The notes under the pieces: model-generated
Told to the model about the DNA's origin: nothing
The model's input: only the letters and a program-made list of their open reading frames with translations
The model's database searches: none
Shown here: one piece after another, positions 43,731 through 51,944 of the stretch
Numbering within the stretch: position 1 is the stretch's first letter
Layout: every line of letters starts with the position of its first letter
Made by a program: the position numbers and the translations under genes
DNA from: Bacillota bacterium
Lineage (GTDB): Bacteria; Bacillota; Clostridia; Acetivibrionales; DTU013
Direction: 5' to 3'
DNA length: 64,000 nucleotides
NCBI GenBank assembly: GCA_023426125.1
Contig: JAFABI010000054.1
Coordinates: forward strand, 1 to 64,000

Positions 43731-44393
43731 TTAAATGACTTTCTTATGCTCTGCGCTTGAGCCCGTATTCCGGTAGATGGATTCTACGATGCCGGAAATC
43801 CTGGGGCAGGGAGTGTTCCTGTCATAATCCTCCCTGTCCAGGCAGTTTTTGTATATGGCGTAATCAATAGACGCACATACATAACAGGGTCTTTCTCTGG
43901 CGGAGAATCCATAGATCAGTCCTTCCAGCACTTCGTAGTTATAGATAGTGACCCAGCTGAAGGGAATGGTAAAATTCCGGAGATAGTTTTTAAGCTCCAG
44001 GCGCGTGAACTTATCGCAGGTTTTTTTATAAAGCCACGGTACCACAAGAGAATCGGATTCATCGGGATTCTTTTTATCATAATACATAAGTCCCGGAAGA
44101 AGGGGGCTGCAGTGAATATAGAATCCGCAGCCGCATTTGAGGCAATGGGCGTGGCAGTGCGTTCTCGTCAGATTGGAGCAAAATGCGCAGCTGATGAAAT
44201 TGTTAGCGGCGTGATTTTCATAGATCAAAGGCTTTAGATTCTTCATAAAGCTCTTTTTATATGTCAGATCCTCGCTGATAAGACTGAAGTTCCTGCTGCG
44301 TTCCTTAAGCTTTAAAAATCCTGCCTTTACCGCCCCCAGGCTTCTCAGTACAGCCGCATTCAGATTGCTTATTTCCAGGGATAATCTCAGCAT
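43731..44393 (-). CDS. Cys-rich hypothetical protein
   Basis: A 220-residue protein of unknown function. The centre has a dense Cys/His cluster (CAFCSNLTRTHCHAHCLKCGCG...HC, about residues 70-100) that would bind zinc or an iron-sulfur cluster. Later come single Cys residues in PCYVCASIDYAIYKNC. The N-terminus looks helical (LRLSLEISNLNAAVLRSLG). No known family was recognised. Start ATG follows GAAAGGTGA. It is divergent from dnaE. Confidence 0.7.
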   Translation of the reverse strand: MLRLSLEISNLNAAVLRSLGAVKAGFLKLKERSRNFSLISEDLTYKKSFMKNLKPLIYENHAANNFISCAFCSNLTRTHCHAHCLKCGCGFYIHCSPLLPGLMYYDKKNPDESDSLVVPWLYKKTCDKFTRLELKNYLRNFTIPFSWVTIYNYEVLEGLIYGFSARERPCYVCASIDYAIYKNCLDREDYDRNTPCPRISGIVESIYRNTGSSAEHKKVI

Positions 44394-44716
44394 ATCTTCA
44401 CCTTTCCGGTACTGCGGCGAAGCCTTTGGTTCATCCTTCCGGAAACAGCGTGTCGGAGCTTCTCAAATATTTCCGGAAGGTGCGCAAATGCCTGTAGATT
44501 AATGCCTCTTCGCTGCAGTGTGTATGATTACAAGGAATATTTTACCATAAAATAATATATTTCCCATGTATTCCCAGTTAAAAATTATTATCAGTAAATA
44601 AAAAATACAGTCATTGCGAACGAATGTTCTTTGTGGTAAAATACATATAGCTCGTACATTAATAACTTGTGCGTCGATGATATAAAACCTTTTACATAGC
44701 AAAGAGGGAGTTAAAA
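44394..44716. other. Intergenic region upstream of dnaE
   Basis: About 320 bases. It is AT-rich towards dnaE and holds the promoter at 44614-44642. Nothing else was recognised. Confidence 0.5.
44614..44642 (+). promoter_or_regulatory. dnaE promoter
   Basis: TTGCGA (44614-44619), 17 nt, TAAAAT (44637-44642), 75 nt before the start codon. Confidence 0.65.
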
Positions 44717-47700
44717 ATGGATTCAATTTCTGCAAAAGCGAAGGACTTTGTCCATCTCCACGTTCACACCGAATATAGCCTGCTGGATGGTGCAAACCGG
44801 ATTACGGACCTTATAAAGAGGACAGCAGAACTGGAAATGAAAAGTATTGCAATTACAGATCATGGTGTAATGTATGGAGTTGTGGACTTTTACAAAGAAG
44901 CGGTAAAAAATGGCATCAAGCCCATCCTCGGCTGTGAAGTATATATGGCAAAACGGAGCAGATTCGACAGGCAGTCGGGCGTTGACTCGGACCAGGCCCA
45001 TCTGGTACTGCTTGCTTCAAATATGCAAGGCTACAAGAACCTGATGAAAATTGTGTCTTTAGGCTTCACCGAGGGATTTTATTATAAGCCCAGAATAGAC
45101 TTTGAGGTTCTTGAAGCATATTCGGGAGGATTAATCGCATTGAGCGCCTGCCTGTCGGGCAACATTCCGAAGGCTTTGCTTCAAAACGATTATGATACGG
45201 CGAAAAAGTTAGCCGAGCGGTTCAATGGCATTTTCGGGCAGGATAATTTCTTCCTGGAATTGCAAAGCAACGGCATTGAGGAGCAAAACCTTGTAAACCA
45301 GGGGCTTATCAGGCTCTCTAAAGATACCGGCATCCCGCTTGTGGCAACCAACGACGCCCATTACCTGAGACGTACCGATGCAAAAGCCCATGAGGTATTG
45401 CTCTGCATACAGACGGGGAAAAAAATAACCGATGAAGACAGGATGAGGTTTAGTACCGATGATTTCTATATAAAATCTCCGGAAGAAATGTCGGCCCTCT
45501 TTAAAAATGTGCCGGAAGCCCTTGAAAATACGGCTAAAATTGCTGAACGCTGCAATGTGGAGCTGGAATTCAACAAGCTTCACCTGCCTGAATTCAGAGT
45601 GGCGGAGGGCATAGAGCCTTTTGAATACCTCAGAAGCCTGTGCTACGAGGGCCTTGCCGAAAGGCAGCGAAAGCAGGGTACACAGGGGGACGGTTCTCCT
45701 GTGCAGAGAAGCGAGAGGCATGGGGACGGCTCTTCCGTATCTCCTGCATCTTCTGTATCAATTGAGGAAACGCATGGAGACAATACCATTCTGGCGGATT
45801 TTTACTCCGGAATGCAAGAAAAGTCCCCATGTTTCACAAATACACAAGAACCGTCCCCGTGTATTCAGGAACCGTCCCCCTGTGTTGTGAAAAATGAGCG
45901 GCTGGAATATGAGCTGTCTGTCATAAGGCAGATGGGCTATGTGGATTATTTTCTCATTGTCTGGGACTTTATCAAATACGCCAAAGACCATGGGATCATG
46001 GTAGGACCCGGGCGGGGCTCCGCCGCAGGGAGCCTCGTGGCATACAGCCTTGGCATTACAAGCATCGACCCGATGAAGTACAACCTCCTTTTCGAACGGT
46101 TCCTGAACCCGGAAAGGATTAGTATGCCCGACATCGACATTGATTTTTGCTATGAGCGCAGGCAGGAGGTTATTGATTATGTTGTTTCAAAATACGGAAA
46201 AGACCGTGTAGCCCAGATCATCACCTTCGGCACCATGGCAGCAAGGGGCGCCATCCGGGACGTGGGGAGGGCTCTTGACATCTCCTATGGGGAAGTGGAT
46301 GTCATTGCAAAAATGATACCCTTCCAGATCGGGATGAATATTGAAAAAGCGCTGGAGCTGAACCCGGAATTGAAATTGAAATACGAGGATGATGAGCGCA
46401 TCACAGAGCTTATCGATACGGCAAGACTTCTTGAAGGAATGCCGAGGCATGCTTCGACCCATGCTGCCGGAGTTGTGATCTCCAAGGAGCCTATCACCGA
46501 ATATGTGCCGCTGCAAAAGAATGAAGACAGTATTACGACACAGTTTCCCATGGGTCTGCTGGAAGAGCTGGGCCTGCTGAAAATGGACTTTCTGGGCTTG
46601 AGGACACTGACGGTTATTCGGGATTCCACAGACCTGATTTTAAAAAACCAGGAGAAAAAGATTGATATGGATACCCTGGAAATGGATGACCCCAATGTTT
46701 TCAGAATACTGGGCGAAGGTAAGACGGCAGGCGTCTTCCAGCTGGAAAGCGGGGGCATGACCCAATTTATGAAGGAGCTGCAGCCGTCTTCCCTGGAAGA
46801 CATTATTGCAGGCATTTCTCTTTACAGGCCGGGGCCCATGGAGCAGATACCCCGCTATATAAAAAACAAAAACAGCCCCTCGGAAGCAAAATATGCGCAT
46901 CCCCTGCTGGAAAGGATACTTGACGTCACCTATGGGTGTATGGTTTACCAGGAGCAGGTAATGCAGATCGTCCGTGAGCTGGCAGGGTATTCCTACGGCA
47001 GATCGGATCTTGTAAGAAGGGCTATGTCAAAGAAAAAGCACGACGTCATGCAAAAGGAGAGGAAAAACTTCATTCACGGCATCGTGGACGAAAAGGGAAA
47101 TATCGTTGTTGAAGGTGCAATCAGGCGAGGGGTGGACGAAAAGACCGCCAACTCCATTTTTGACGAAATGATGGACTTTGCCAGCTATGCATTCAACAAG
47201 TCCCATGCCGCGGCGTATGCAGTCATAGCCTACCAGACTGCCTGGCTTAAATACTATTATCCTGTAGAGTTTATGGCAGCCTCCTTAAACAGCTTTATGG
47301 GCAGCAGCGACAAGATTTCCCAATACGTCCAGGAATGCAGGACGGTGGGAATCGACGTACTTCCGCCGGATATCAATGAAAGCGAAGCCAGGTTTTCGGT
47401 TACCGGCGGTAAGATCAGATTCGGTATGGCTGCGGTAAAAAACGTCGGCGAGGGCGCCGTCAGAGAAATCATAGCGGAAAGAAAGGAAAAGGGTTTTTTT
47501 AAAAGCTTTGCAGACTTCTGCGAAAGGACCGACGGCAGAGATATCAACAAACGGTGTGTGGAGAGCCTTTTGAAATGCGGCGCATTTGATTCCCTTGGGG
47601 TTTTCCGGTCCAGAATGCTTGCGGTATATGAAAAGATCCTGGAAAGCGTAGCACAAAACAGAAAGAAGAAGATGGAAGGACAGCTCTCCTTGTTTGAGAT

Positions 47701-48466
47701 GGGCGGCGCCAGACAGGAGGTTTCCATTTCCGGGGATATTTATCCCGAAATAAAGGAATACCCGCCGAAAATGCTGCTCGCCATGGAGAAGGAGATGCTG
47801 GGATTATACATCTCGGGCCATCCGTTAAAGGAATTCGTGGAAGAAATAAAAGAACAGGTAACGCTTTTAAGCTCCGACCTCAGCGTAAATACCCAGGAAA
47901 ATGACGAAGATGCGGAGACGGAAGGAATTAAAGGTTTAAAGGATGGAATGTCGGTGACAGTGGGAGGTATAATAACCGGAAGGAAATCAAAGACTACAAA
48001 AAGCAACAACCTGATGGCTTTTATTACATTGGAGGATTTGTACGGCACCATGGAAGTGATTGTTTTTCCGTCAACACTGACAAGATATTCAGCCTTGCTG
48101 ACGGATGAAAATACGGTTTTGATCAAGGGGAGAATAAGTATCAAGGAAGAAGAGCAGCCAAAGATCATCTGTGAAGAGGTAAAGCCTCTGAAAAAAACGA
48201 ATGATAAGGATGTAAGCCACGATATAAACCGGAAGGAAAAAGCTTCCAGGCTGTATATCCGGACCAGCGAGTCGGAAGAAAGCGAAAAAATGAAATCGGT
48301 CTATGCGCTGTTGAAATTTTTTGGCGGAAAAACGCCGGTATGCTTTTATAATGAGCTGAATAATACGAAAAGGACATTGGAGCAGGAGAAGTGGGTCTCT
48401 CTTGAAGACAGCCTGCTAAAAGAACTGAGGGAAAGGTTTGGAGAAGAAAATGTCAAAATAACCTGA
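44717..48466 (+). CDS. dnaE: DNA polymerase III alpha subunit DnaE with an in-frame repeat insertion
   Basis: A 1249-residue replicative polymerase (about 1150-1170 is usual). Order: PHP domain (about 10-275, HLHVHTEYSLLDG), palm/fingers catalytic core (about 400-820) with PGRGSAAGSLVAY, PDIDIDFCYERR and SYAFNKSHAAAYA, tandem helix-hairpin-helix region (about 830-930), OB fold (about 1075-1145). About 69 extra residues (about 322-390) lie between CYEGLAERQ and NERLEYELSVIRQMG, rich in D/G/S/P and built from a 206-bp element with perfect 15-bp inverted ends. The frame is kept. They fall at the linker between PHP and palm, where tolerance is plausible. mtrB follows. Confidence 0.96.
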   Translation: MDSISAKAKDFVHLHVHTEYSLLDGANRITDLIKRTAELEMKSIAITDHGVMYGVVDFYKEAVKNGIKPILGCEVYMAKRSRFDRQSGVDSDQAHLVLLASNMQGYKNLMKIVSLGFTEGFYYKPRIDFEVLEAYSGGLIALSACLSGNIPKALLQNDYDTAKKLAERFNGIFGQDNFFLELQSNGIEEQNLVNQGLIRLSKDTGIPLVATNDAHYLRRTDAKAHEVLLCIQTGKKITDEDRMRFSTDDFYIKSPEEMSALFKNVPEALENTAKIAERCNVELEFNKLHLPEFRVAEGIEPFEYLRSLCYEGLAERQRKQGTQGDGSPVQRSERHGDGSSVSPASSVSIEETHGDNTILADFYSGMQEKSPCFTNTQEPSPCIQEPSPCVVKNERLEYELSVIRQMGYVDYFLIVWDFIKYAKDHGIMVGPGRGSAAGSLVAYSLGITSIDPMKYNLLFERFLNPERISMPDIDIDFCYERRQEVIDYVVSKYGKDRVAQIITFGTMAARGAIRDVGRALDISYGEVDVIAKMIPFQIGMNIEKALELNPELKLKYEDDERITELIDTARLLEGMPRHASTHAAGVVISKEPITEYVPLQKNEDSITTQFPMGLLEELGLLKMDFLGLRTLTVIRDSTDLILKNQEKKIDMDTLEMDDPNVFRILGEGKTAGVFQLESGGMTQFMKELQPSSLEDIIAGISLYRPGPMEQIPRYIKNKNSPSEAKYAHPLLERILDVTYGCMVYQEQVMQIVRELAGYSYGRSDLVRRAMSKKKHDVMQKERKNFIHGIVDEKGNIVVEGAIRRGVDEKTANSIFDEMMDFASYAFNKSHAAAYAVIAYQTAWLKYYYPVEFMAASLNSFMGSSDKISQYVQECRTVGIDVLPPDINESEARFSVTGGKIRFGMAAVKNVGEGAVREIIAERKEKGFFKSFADFCERTDGRDINKRCVESLLKCGAFDSLGVFRSRMLAVYEKILESVAQNRKKKMEGQLSLFEMGGARQEVSISGDIYPEIKEYPPKMLLAMEKEMLGLYISGHPLKEFVEEIKEQVTLLSSDLSVNTQENDEDAETEGIKGLKDGMSVTVGGIITGRKSKTTKSNNLMAFITLEDLYGTMEVIVFPSTLTRYSALLTDENTVLIKGRISIKEEEQPKIICEEVKPLKKTNDKDVSHDINRKEKASRLYIRTSESEESEKMKSVYALLKFFGGKTPVCFYNELNNTKRTLEQEKWVSLEDSLLKELRERFGEENVKIT
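45680..45885. repeat. REP-like element inside dnaE
   Basis: ACACAGGGGGACGGT (45680-45694) and its exact complement ACCGTCCCCCTGTGT (45871-45885) bound a 206-bp piece with further GGGGACGG/CCGTCCCC words inside. Coding is continuous through it in the dnaE frame. Confidence 0.9.
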
Positions 48467-48523
48467 AAATCAATTGTTGATTTTTGGGGTGAAATAATAT
48501 ATAGTAATGTCGGGGTGGTTTTA

Positions 48524-48757
48524 TTGGATTCGGAATTGGATAAAATACTTGGTGATTATATAGTTATAAGAGCAGAAGAAAATGGAGTAAATGTAATCGG
48601 CCTCACAAGAGGAAGAGATACAAAATTCCATCATACCGAAAAGCTTGATAAGGGTGAAGTTCTATTAGCCCAATTTACCGAGAATACATCGGCGATCAAG
48701 GTGAGAGGCAAATCGAAGATCCTTTGCCGCCATGGCGAGATAAATTCCGGTGAATAA
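48524..48757 (+). CDS. mtrB: Tryptophan RNA-binding attenuation protein (TRAP)
   Basis: A 77-residue protein of the TRAP family. It forms an 11-subunit ring that, with tryptophan bound, wraps (G/U)AG repeats in trp leader RNA to end transcription. Matching stretches are NVIGLTRGRDTKFHHTEKLDKGEVLLAQFTENTSAIKVRGKSKI; the Trp-pocket loop and RNA-binding KFHH/KVRG residues are present. The start is probably TTG at 48524, 5 nt after GGGGTGG; a GTG nine bases earlier lies in that site. It follows dnaE without its usual partner mtrA (folE). No trp genes are in the window. Confidence 0.92.
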   Translation: MDSELDKILGDYIVIRAEENGVNVIGLTRGRDTKFHHTEKLDKGEVLLAQFTENTSAIKVRGKSKILCRHGEINSGE

Positions 48758-48779
48758 ATAGGAAAAGGGGCGTGTAAGA

Positions 48780-48977
48780 ATGTGGACAGTCGTGTACATG
48801 GCGCAAAGCAAGGAAATAGCCACCAAGCTGCAGGAATTGCTTACAAAGGAAGGCATCCTTGTAAAACTTAGACCGATAAGCAAGAACCATGAAAATAATG
48901 ATAACTATTTTGAAGTTCTCGTTCCGGAAGCAGAAGTCGAAGAAGCGCACAGCGTCATCATTGAGAAAGGCTATTGA
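48780..48977 (+). CDS. DUF2007-like small protein
   Basis: A 65-residue protein beginning MWTVVYMAQSKEIATKLQELL and containing GILVKLRPI and FEVLVPEAEVEEAHSVI. It matches the short, GlnB-unlike proteins annotated in Clostridia as DUF2007 or putative signal-transducing proteins; the fold is ferredoxin-like. Function unknown. Located 22 nt after mtrB with AAAAGGGG as a weak binding site; may be co-transcribed with mtrB. Confidence 0.7.
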   Translation: MWTVVYMAQSKEIATKLQELLTKEGILVKLRPISKNHENNDNYFEVLVPEAEVEEAHSVIIEKGY

Positions 48978-49070
48978 TTTCCATTTAGAAATATGCATAG
49001 GATGGACCCGTGCGTTAAATTGCACGGGCTTACTATTATGCAGGTATTTAAAAAATTCGTGAGGCCGATA

Positions 49071-49505
49071 ATGTACATTTCAGAAACAAAATTGACGGTG
49101 AGATATGCTGAAACAGATCAAATGGGTATTGTGCATCATTCCTGCTATCCGGTATGGTTTGAAGCGGGAAGGACTGATTTTATAAAAAAGCTGGGCCTGC
49201 CTTATTCGGAAATAGAGAAAAGCGGCGTGCTTCTGCCCTTAATTGAATTGAAATGCCTCTACAAAGGGTTTTCAAGGTATGAAGATGAAATTACCGTAAG
49301 GACCTCCATAAAACAGCACAACGGGATTAAGACAGCTTTTTATTACGAAGTATTTAAATCCGGCTGTGAAGAGCCGATTACTTCGGGCGAGACAGTCCAT
49401 GCATGGGTAAACAGGGATTTCAAGCCCGTGAATATCCGGAAATACAGGCCTGAAATCAATGATTTGATCAAATTGGCAGCCAGCCCGGACAATAATTTGG
49501 CATGA
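49071..49505 (+). CDS. Acyl-CoA thioesterase, hotdog fold (YbgC/FadM-like)
   Basis: A 144-residue 4-hydroxybenzoyl-CoA thioesterase-type enzyme. RYAETDQMGIVHHSCYPVWFEAGRTDF holds the conserved catalytic Asp and the HxxxY helix start. A short basic tail ends it. It hydrolyses acyl-CoA; the chain is unknown. An upstream-extended frame exists, but the ATG at 49071 gives the standard length. Its binding site (GTGAGG) is weak. Confidence 0.88.
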   Translation: MYISETKLTVRYAETDQMGIVHHSCYPVWFEAGRTDFIKKLGLPYSEIEKSGVLLPLIELKCLYKGFSRYEDEITVRTSIKQHNGIKTAFYYEVFKSGCEEPITSGETVHAWVNRDFKPVNIRKYRPEINDLIKLAASPDNNLA

Positions 49506-49620
49506 GACATTGCGCAAAAATCATAAAATATGGTAAACTTGAAAATAGTATGATTGATAGCCCCGATGGAAGGGTACTATATGTCGGGCGGGCAAAATTA
49601 TAGCTTAAGGCGGTGAGTTG

Positions 49621-50151
49621 GTGAACGTTCCCAATATTCTTACAGTTATCCGTTTTTTTCTGATACCTGTTTTTGCATATTATCTCTGGCACGGTGATTA
49701 CTATATTTCCGTGTTTATTTTCCTGCTGGCGGGACTTACTGATGTGTTGGACGGGTTCATCGCCAGGAAATACAACCTGATCACTCCGTGGGGAAAGCTG
49801 GCCGATCCGCTGGCAGACAAGCTGATGCAGATTACTGCGCTGGTTATACTGTCCCTTGTAAAGAAGCTGATTCCGCCCGAGCTGCTTGCCATTGTCATCG
49901 CCAAGGAAGTTTTCATGGGGATCGGCGCAATCGTGCTTTTAAAGCAGAATAATTACGTAGTTTCCGCAAACTGGTATGGCAAGCTGGCCACCATCGTATT
50001 CTATTTTGCAATTATAATGATTATATTCAAAGCCCCTTACAGCACTGTGTTCATATTCGTCGCAGTTCTATCGACGCTTTTTGCATTTATCATGTATGTC
50101 AGGACCTTCCGGCAAATTAAGACCATGTCGGAAAAGAACGCAAACCCCTGA
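49621..50151 (+). CDS. pgsA: CDP-diacylglycerol-glycerol-3-phosphate 3-phosphatidyltransferase
   Basis: A 176-residue membrane enzyme that makes phosphatidylglycerol phosphate. It begins MNVPNILTVIRFFLIPVFAYYL and carries the CDP-alcohol phosphatase motif, DVLDGFIARKYNLITPWGKLADPLADK (DG..AR...G..D...D). Four to six membrane helices. The start is GTG at 49621 following AAGGCGG; the frame is open 3 bases earlier as TTG. In Firmicutes pgsA often neighbours cinA/recA; those are not here. Confidence 0.93.
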   Translation: MNVPNILTVIRFFLIPVFAYYLWHGDYYISVFIFLLAGLTDVLDGFIARKYNLITPWGKLADPLADKLMQITALVILSLVKKLIPPELLAIVIAKEVFMGIGAIVLLKQNNYVVSANWYGKLATIVFYFAIIMIIFKAPYSTVFIFVAVLSTLFAFIMYVRTFRQIKTMSEKNANP

Positions 50152-50215
50152 CTTATTTCCGTAAAGCGCATAAATACCGGCAGATGAGTGAAGCTTTTTC
50201 ATTGACAGCGGCAAT

Positions 50216-51625
50216 TTATTTAGCTTTGGCGCCTTTAAGCCAGGTGACGAATTGCTGCGCTGTCCTTGGTGACCTTCCGTTATACCACAATTCCCATTTC
50301 AGCGCCTCCCGGTGCAGTTCGTCCCTATCCACAATGATCCCGTTTCTTTCCGCCAGTTCTTCGATGATATGGAGGTACCGTGCTTTATCCGGCGCTGAGA
50401 ACACTACGGTAATCCCAAACCTGTCGGACAGTGAAAGCTTTTCCTGCATCGTATCATAAGCCCTGACCTCATCATCCCTGTCACCGTATTGAAGGCCGGC
50501 TCTGTCACTGAATTTTTCCTTTATCAGGTGCCTGCGGTTGGATGTGGCATATATCAGGACATTCCGGGGTTTGACCGAAAGGCTCCCCTCCAGTACGGCC
50601 TTCAGGGCGGTATAGTTTTCTTCGTTGTCTTCAAAAGCCAGATCGTCTACAAAAAGAATAAACTTGTGGTTTTTACCGCTCAAACCGGATACGATTTCCG
50701 GAAAATCCACAAGGAGGTTTTTCGGTACTTCGATGACCCGCAAGCCCCTGGAGCTGTATTCGTTCAATATCGCCTTGACAGTGGAGGACTTGCCGGTGCC
50801 TCTATCGCCATACAGCAGGACATTGTTTGCCGGATAGCCGTCAAGGAACTGCTCGGTGTTTTTGACAACCTCGCTGCGTTCCATTTCATAGTCAACCAGG
50901 TCTGAAAGCCTTACCGGGTCGGGAGTTTCAACAGGAACGAGCCTTCCCGCGCCGTCGGAACGGCGCCAGACAAAGGCGCTGAAACGTGCGAAGTCACCGC
51001 AGCCGAAGATCCGGTGGAACTTTTTCAAATCTTCAAGGCATTTGCTCCAATCGGCAGCAGCGGCCAGAGCACAGGCTGCTGCATTACCGGCTTCAAGGCA
51101 AGCAGCAGAGCACTCGCCGGTTTTAGTCCTTGATTCATTCCAGCAGGGCAGCCGGTCGATCGCTTCCGCATACAAACCTTCGGCTTTTGTGTTTTTTGCG
51201 TACGCAGCCTTTATCTCTGCAGGGGGTAGTGCCGCCGCCTTCTGGAGAGCCTCCAGGTCATGTTTGATAACGGCTTCGGGGAGTGGAAACGCCGGCTGCA
51301 CGGCAATGCCTGGCTGAGCTGTAAATGGGTTTTCATCATATACGAGCTTTTCAATGATATAGCTGAAAAAGTCCGTAGAGTTGCCGTAAGCAACCAAACG
51401 ACGATAGAATTCGGTATATAGGCTTAAAAAATCAGTAATTTTCAAGGAAGAATCGGAAAAAGAGCCGGAGACATGCTCCAAAAGGGAGTAAAAACGGCGG
51501 ATTACCGGATCGCTCAACAGGTTTCTGTAAATACACAGAGAATCCAGTCCGAGCTTCACTTCAAGAATACTGTTATCATCATAAGCTGCTGTCATAGCAA
51601 GTACCATTCCTTTCCATGGGTCCAA
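50216..51625 (-). CDS. DUF815 AAA-type ATPase
   Basis: A 469-residue protein. The ATPase half (about 230-465) has Walker A LLYGDRGTGKSST, Walker B FILFVDDLAFE, and TSNRRHLI as the sensor; this is the DUF815 family of AAA+-like ATPases. The N-terminal part (about 1-220) is helical and poorly conserved. Role unknown; the family is scattered in anaerobes. The likely start is TTG at 51625 after AGAGGTG. A longer frame would begin inside the TATAAT near 51654-51659. Confidence 0.85.
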   Translation of the reverse strand: MDPWKGMVLAMTAAYDDNSILEVKLGLDSLCIYRNLLSDPVIRRFYSLLEHVSGSFSDSSLKITDFLSLYTEFYRRLVAYGNSTDFFSYIIEKLVYDENPFTAQPGIAVQPAFPLPEAVIKHDLEALQKAAALPPAEIKAAYAKNTKAEGLYAEAIDRLPCWNESRTKTGECSAACLEAGNAAACALAAAADWSKCLEDLKKFHRIFGCGDFARFSAFVWRRSDGAGRLVPVETPDPVRLSDLVDYEMERSEVVKNTEQFLDGYPANNVLLYGDRGTGKSSTVKAILNEYSSRGLRVIEVPKNLLVDFPEIVSGLSGKNHKFILFVDDLAFEDNEENYTALKAVLEGSLSVKPRNVLIYATSNRRHLIKEKFSDRAGLQYGDRDDEVRAYDTMQEKLSLSDRFGITVVFSAPDKARYLHIIEELAERNGIIVDRDELHREALKWELWYNGRSPRTAQQFVTWLKGAKAK

Positions 51626-51944
51626 AGCAACACCTCTGTTTTTATTCCCCCTATTATACAATAAAATAAAACTTACTGCAAAAGTAATCTGCGAGATGCA
51701 CCCTGAAGCCGCGGGCTTGTGTTTTTATTCTGTGAACAAAAAGCATATTTTTTTGGAATTAATTACTATAACTTTATACAAGCCTTATGTATAATTAAAA
51801 TATACGGTGCCTGGGATAACGAACTTTAAAAGCGAGTTTATCCAAGCAGCAAGTACGCTTTACAAAGCGCCTTACTGATTGAAAATCGCTATATTTAGAA
51901 TCCGTTATCTAAAATATGTACTTATAGTAAAGGGGAGGTTATTA
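51626..51944. other. Intergenic region before the DUF4855 gene
   Basis: About 320 bases, divergent. It contains the 15-nt ACAAAAAGCATATTT motif (51736-51750) and a GGATAA/TTATCC short inverted repeat near 51814-51842. No gene was seen. Confidence 0.5.
51736..51750. promoter_or_regulatory. Shared 15-nt motif, copy 1
   Basis: ACAAAAAGCATATTT, identical to 54462-54476 before the Opp operon. It is a candidate binding site common to both transcripts. Confidence 0.4.
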
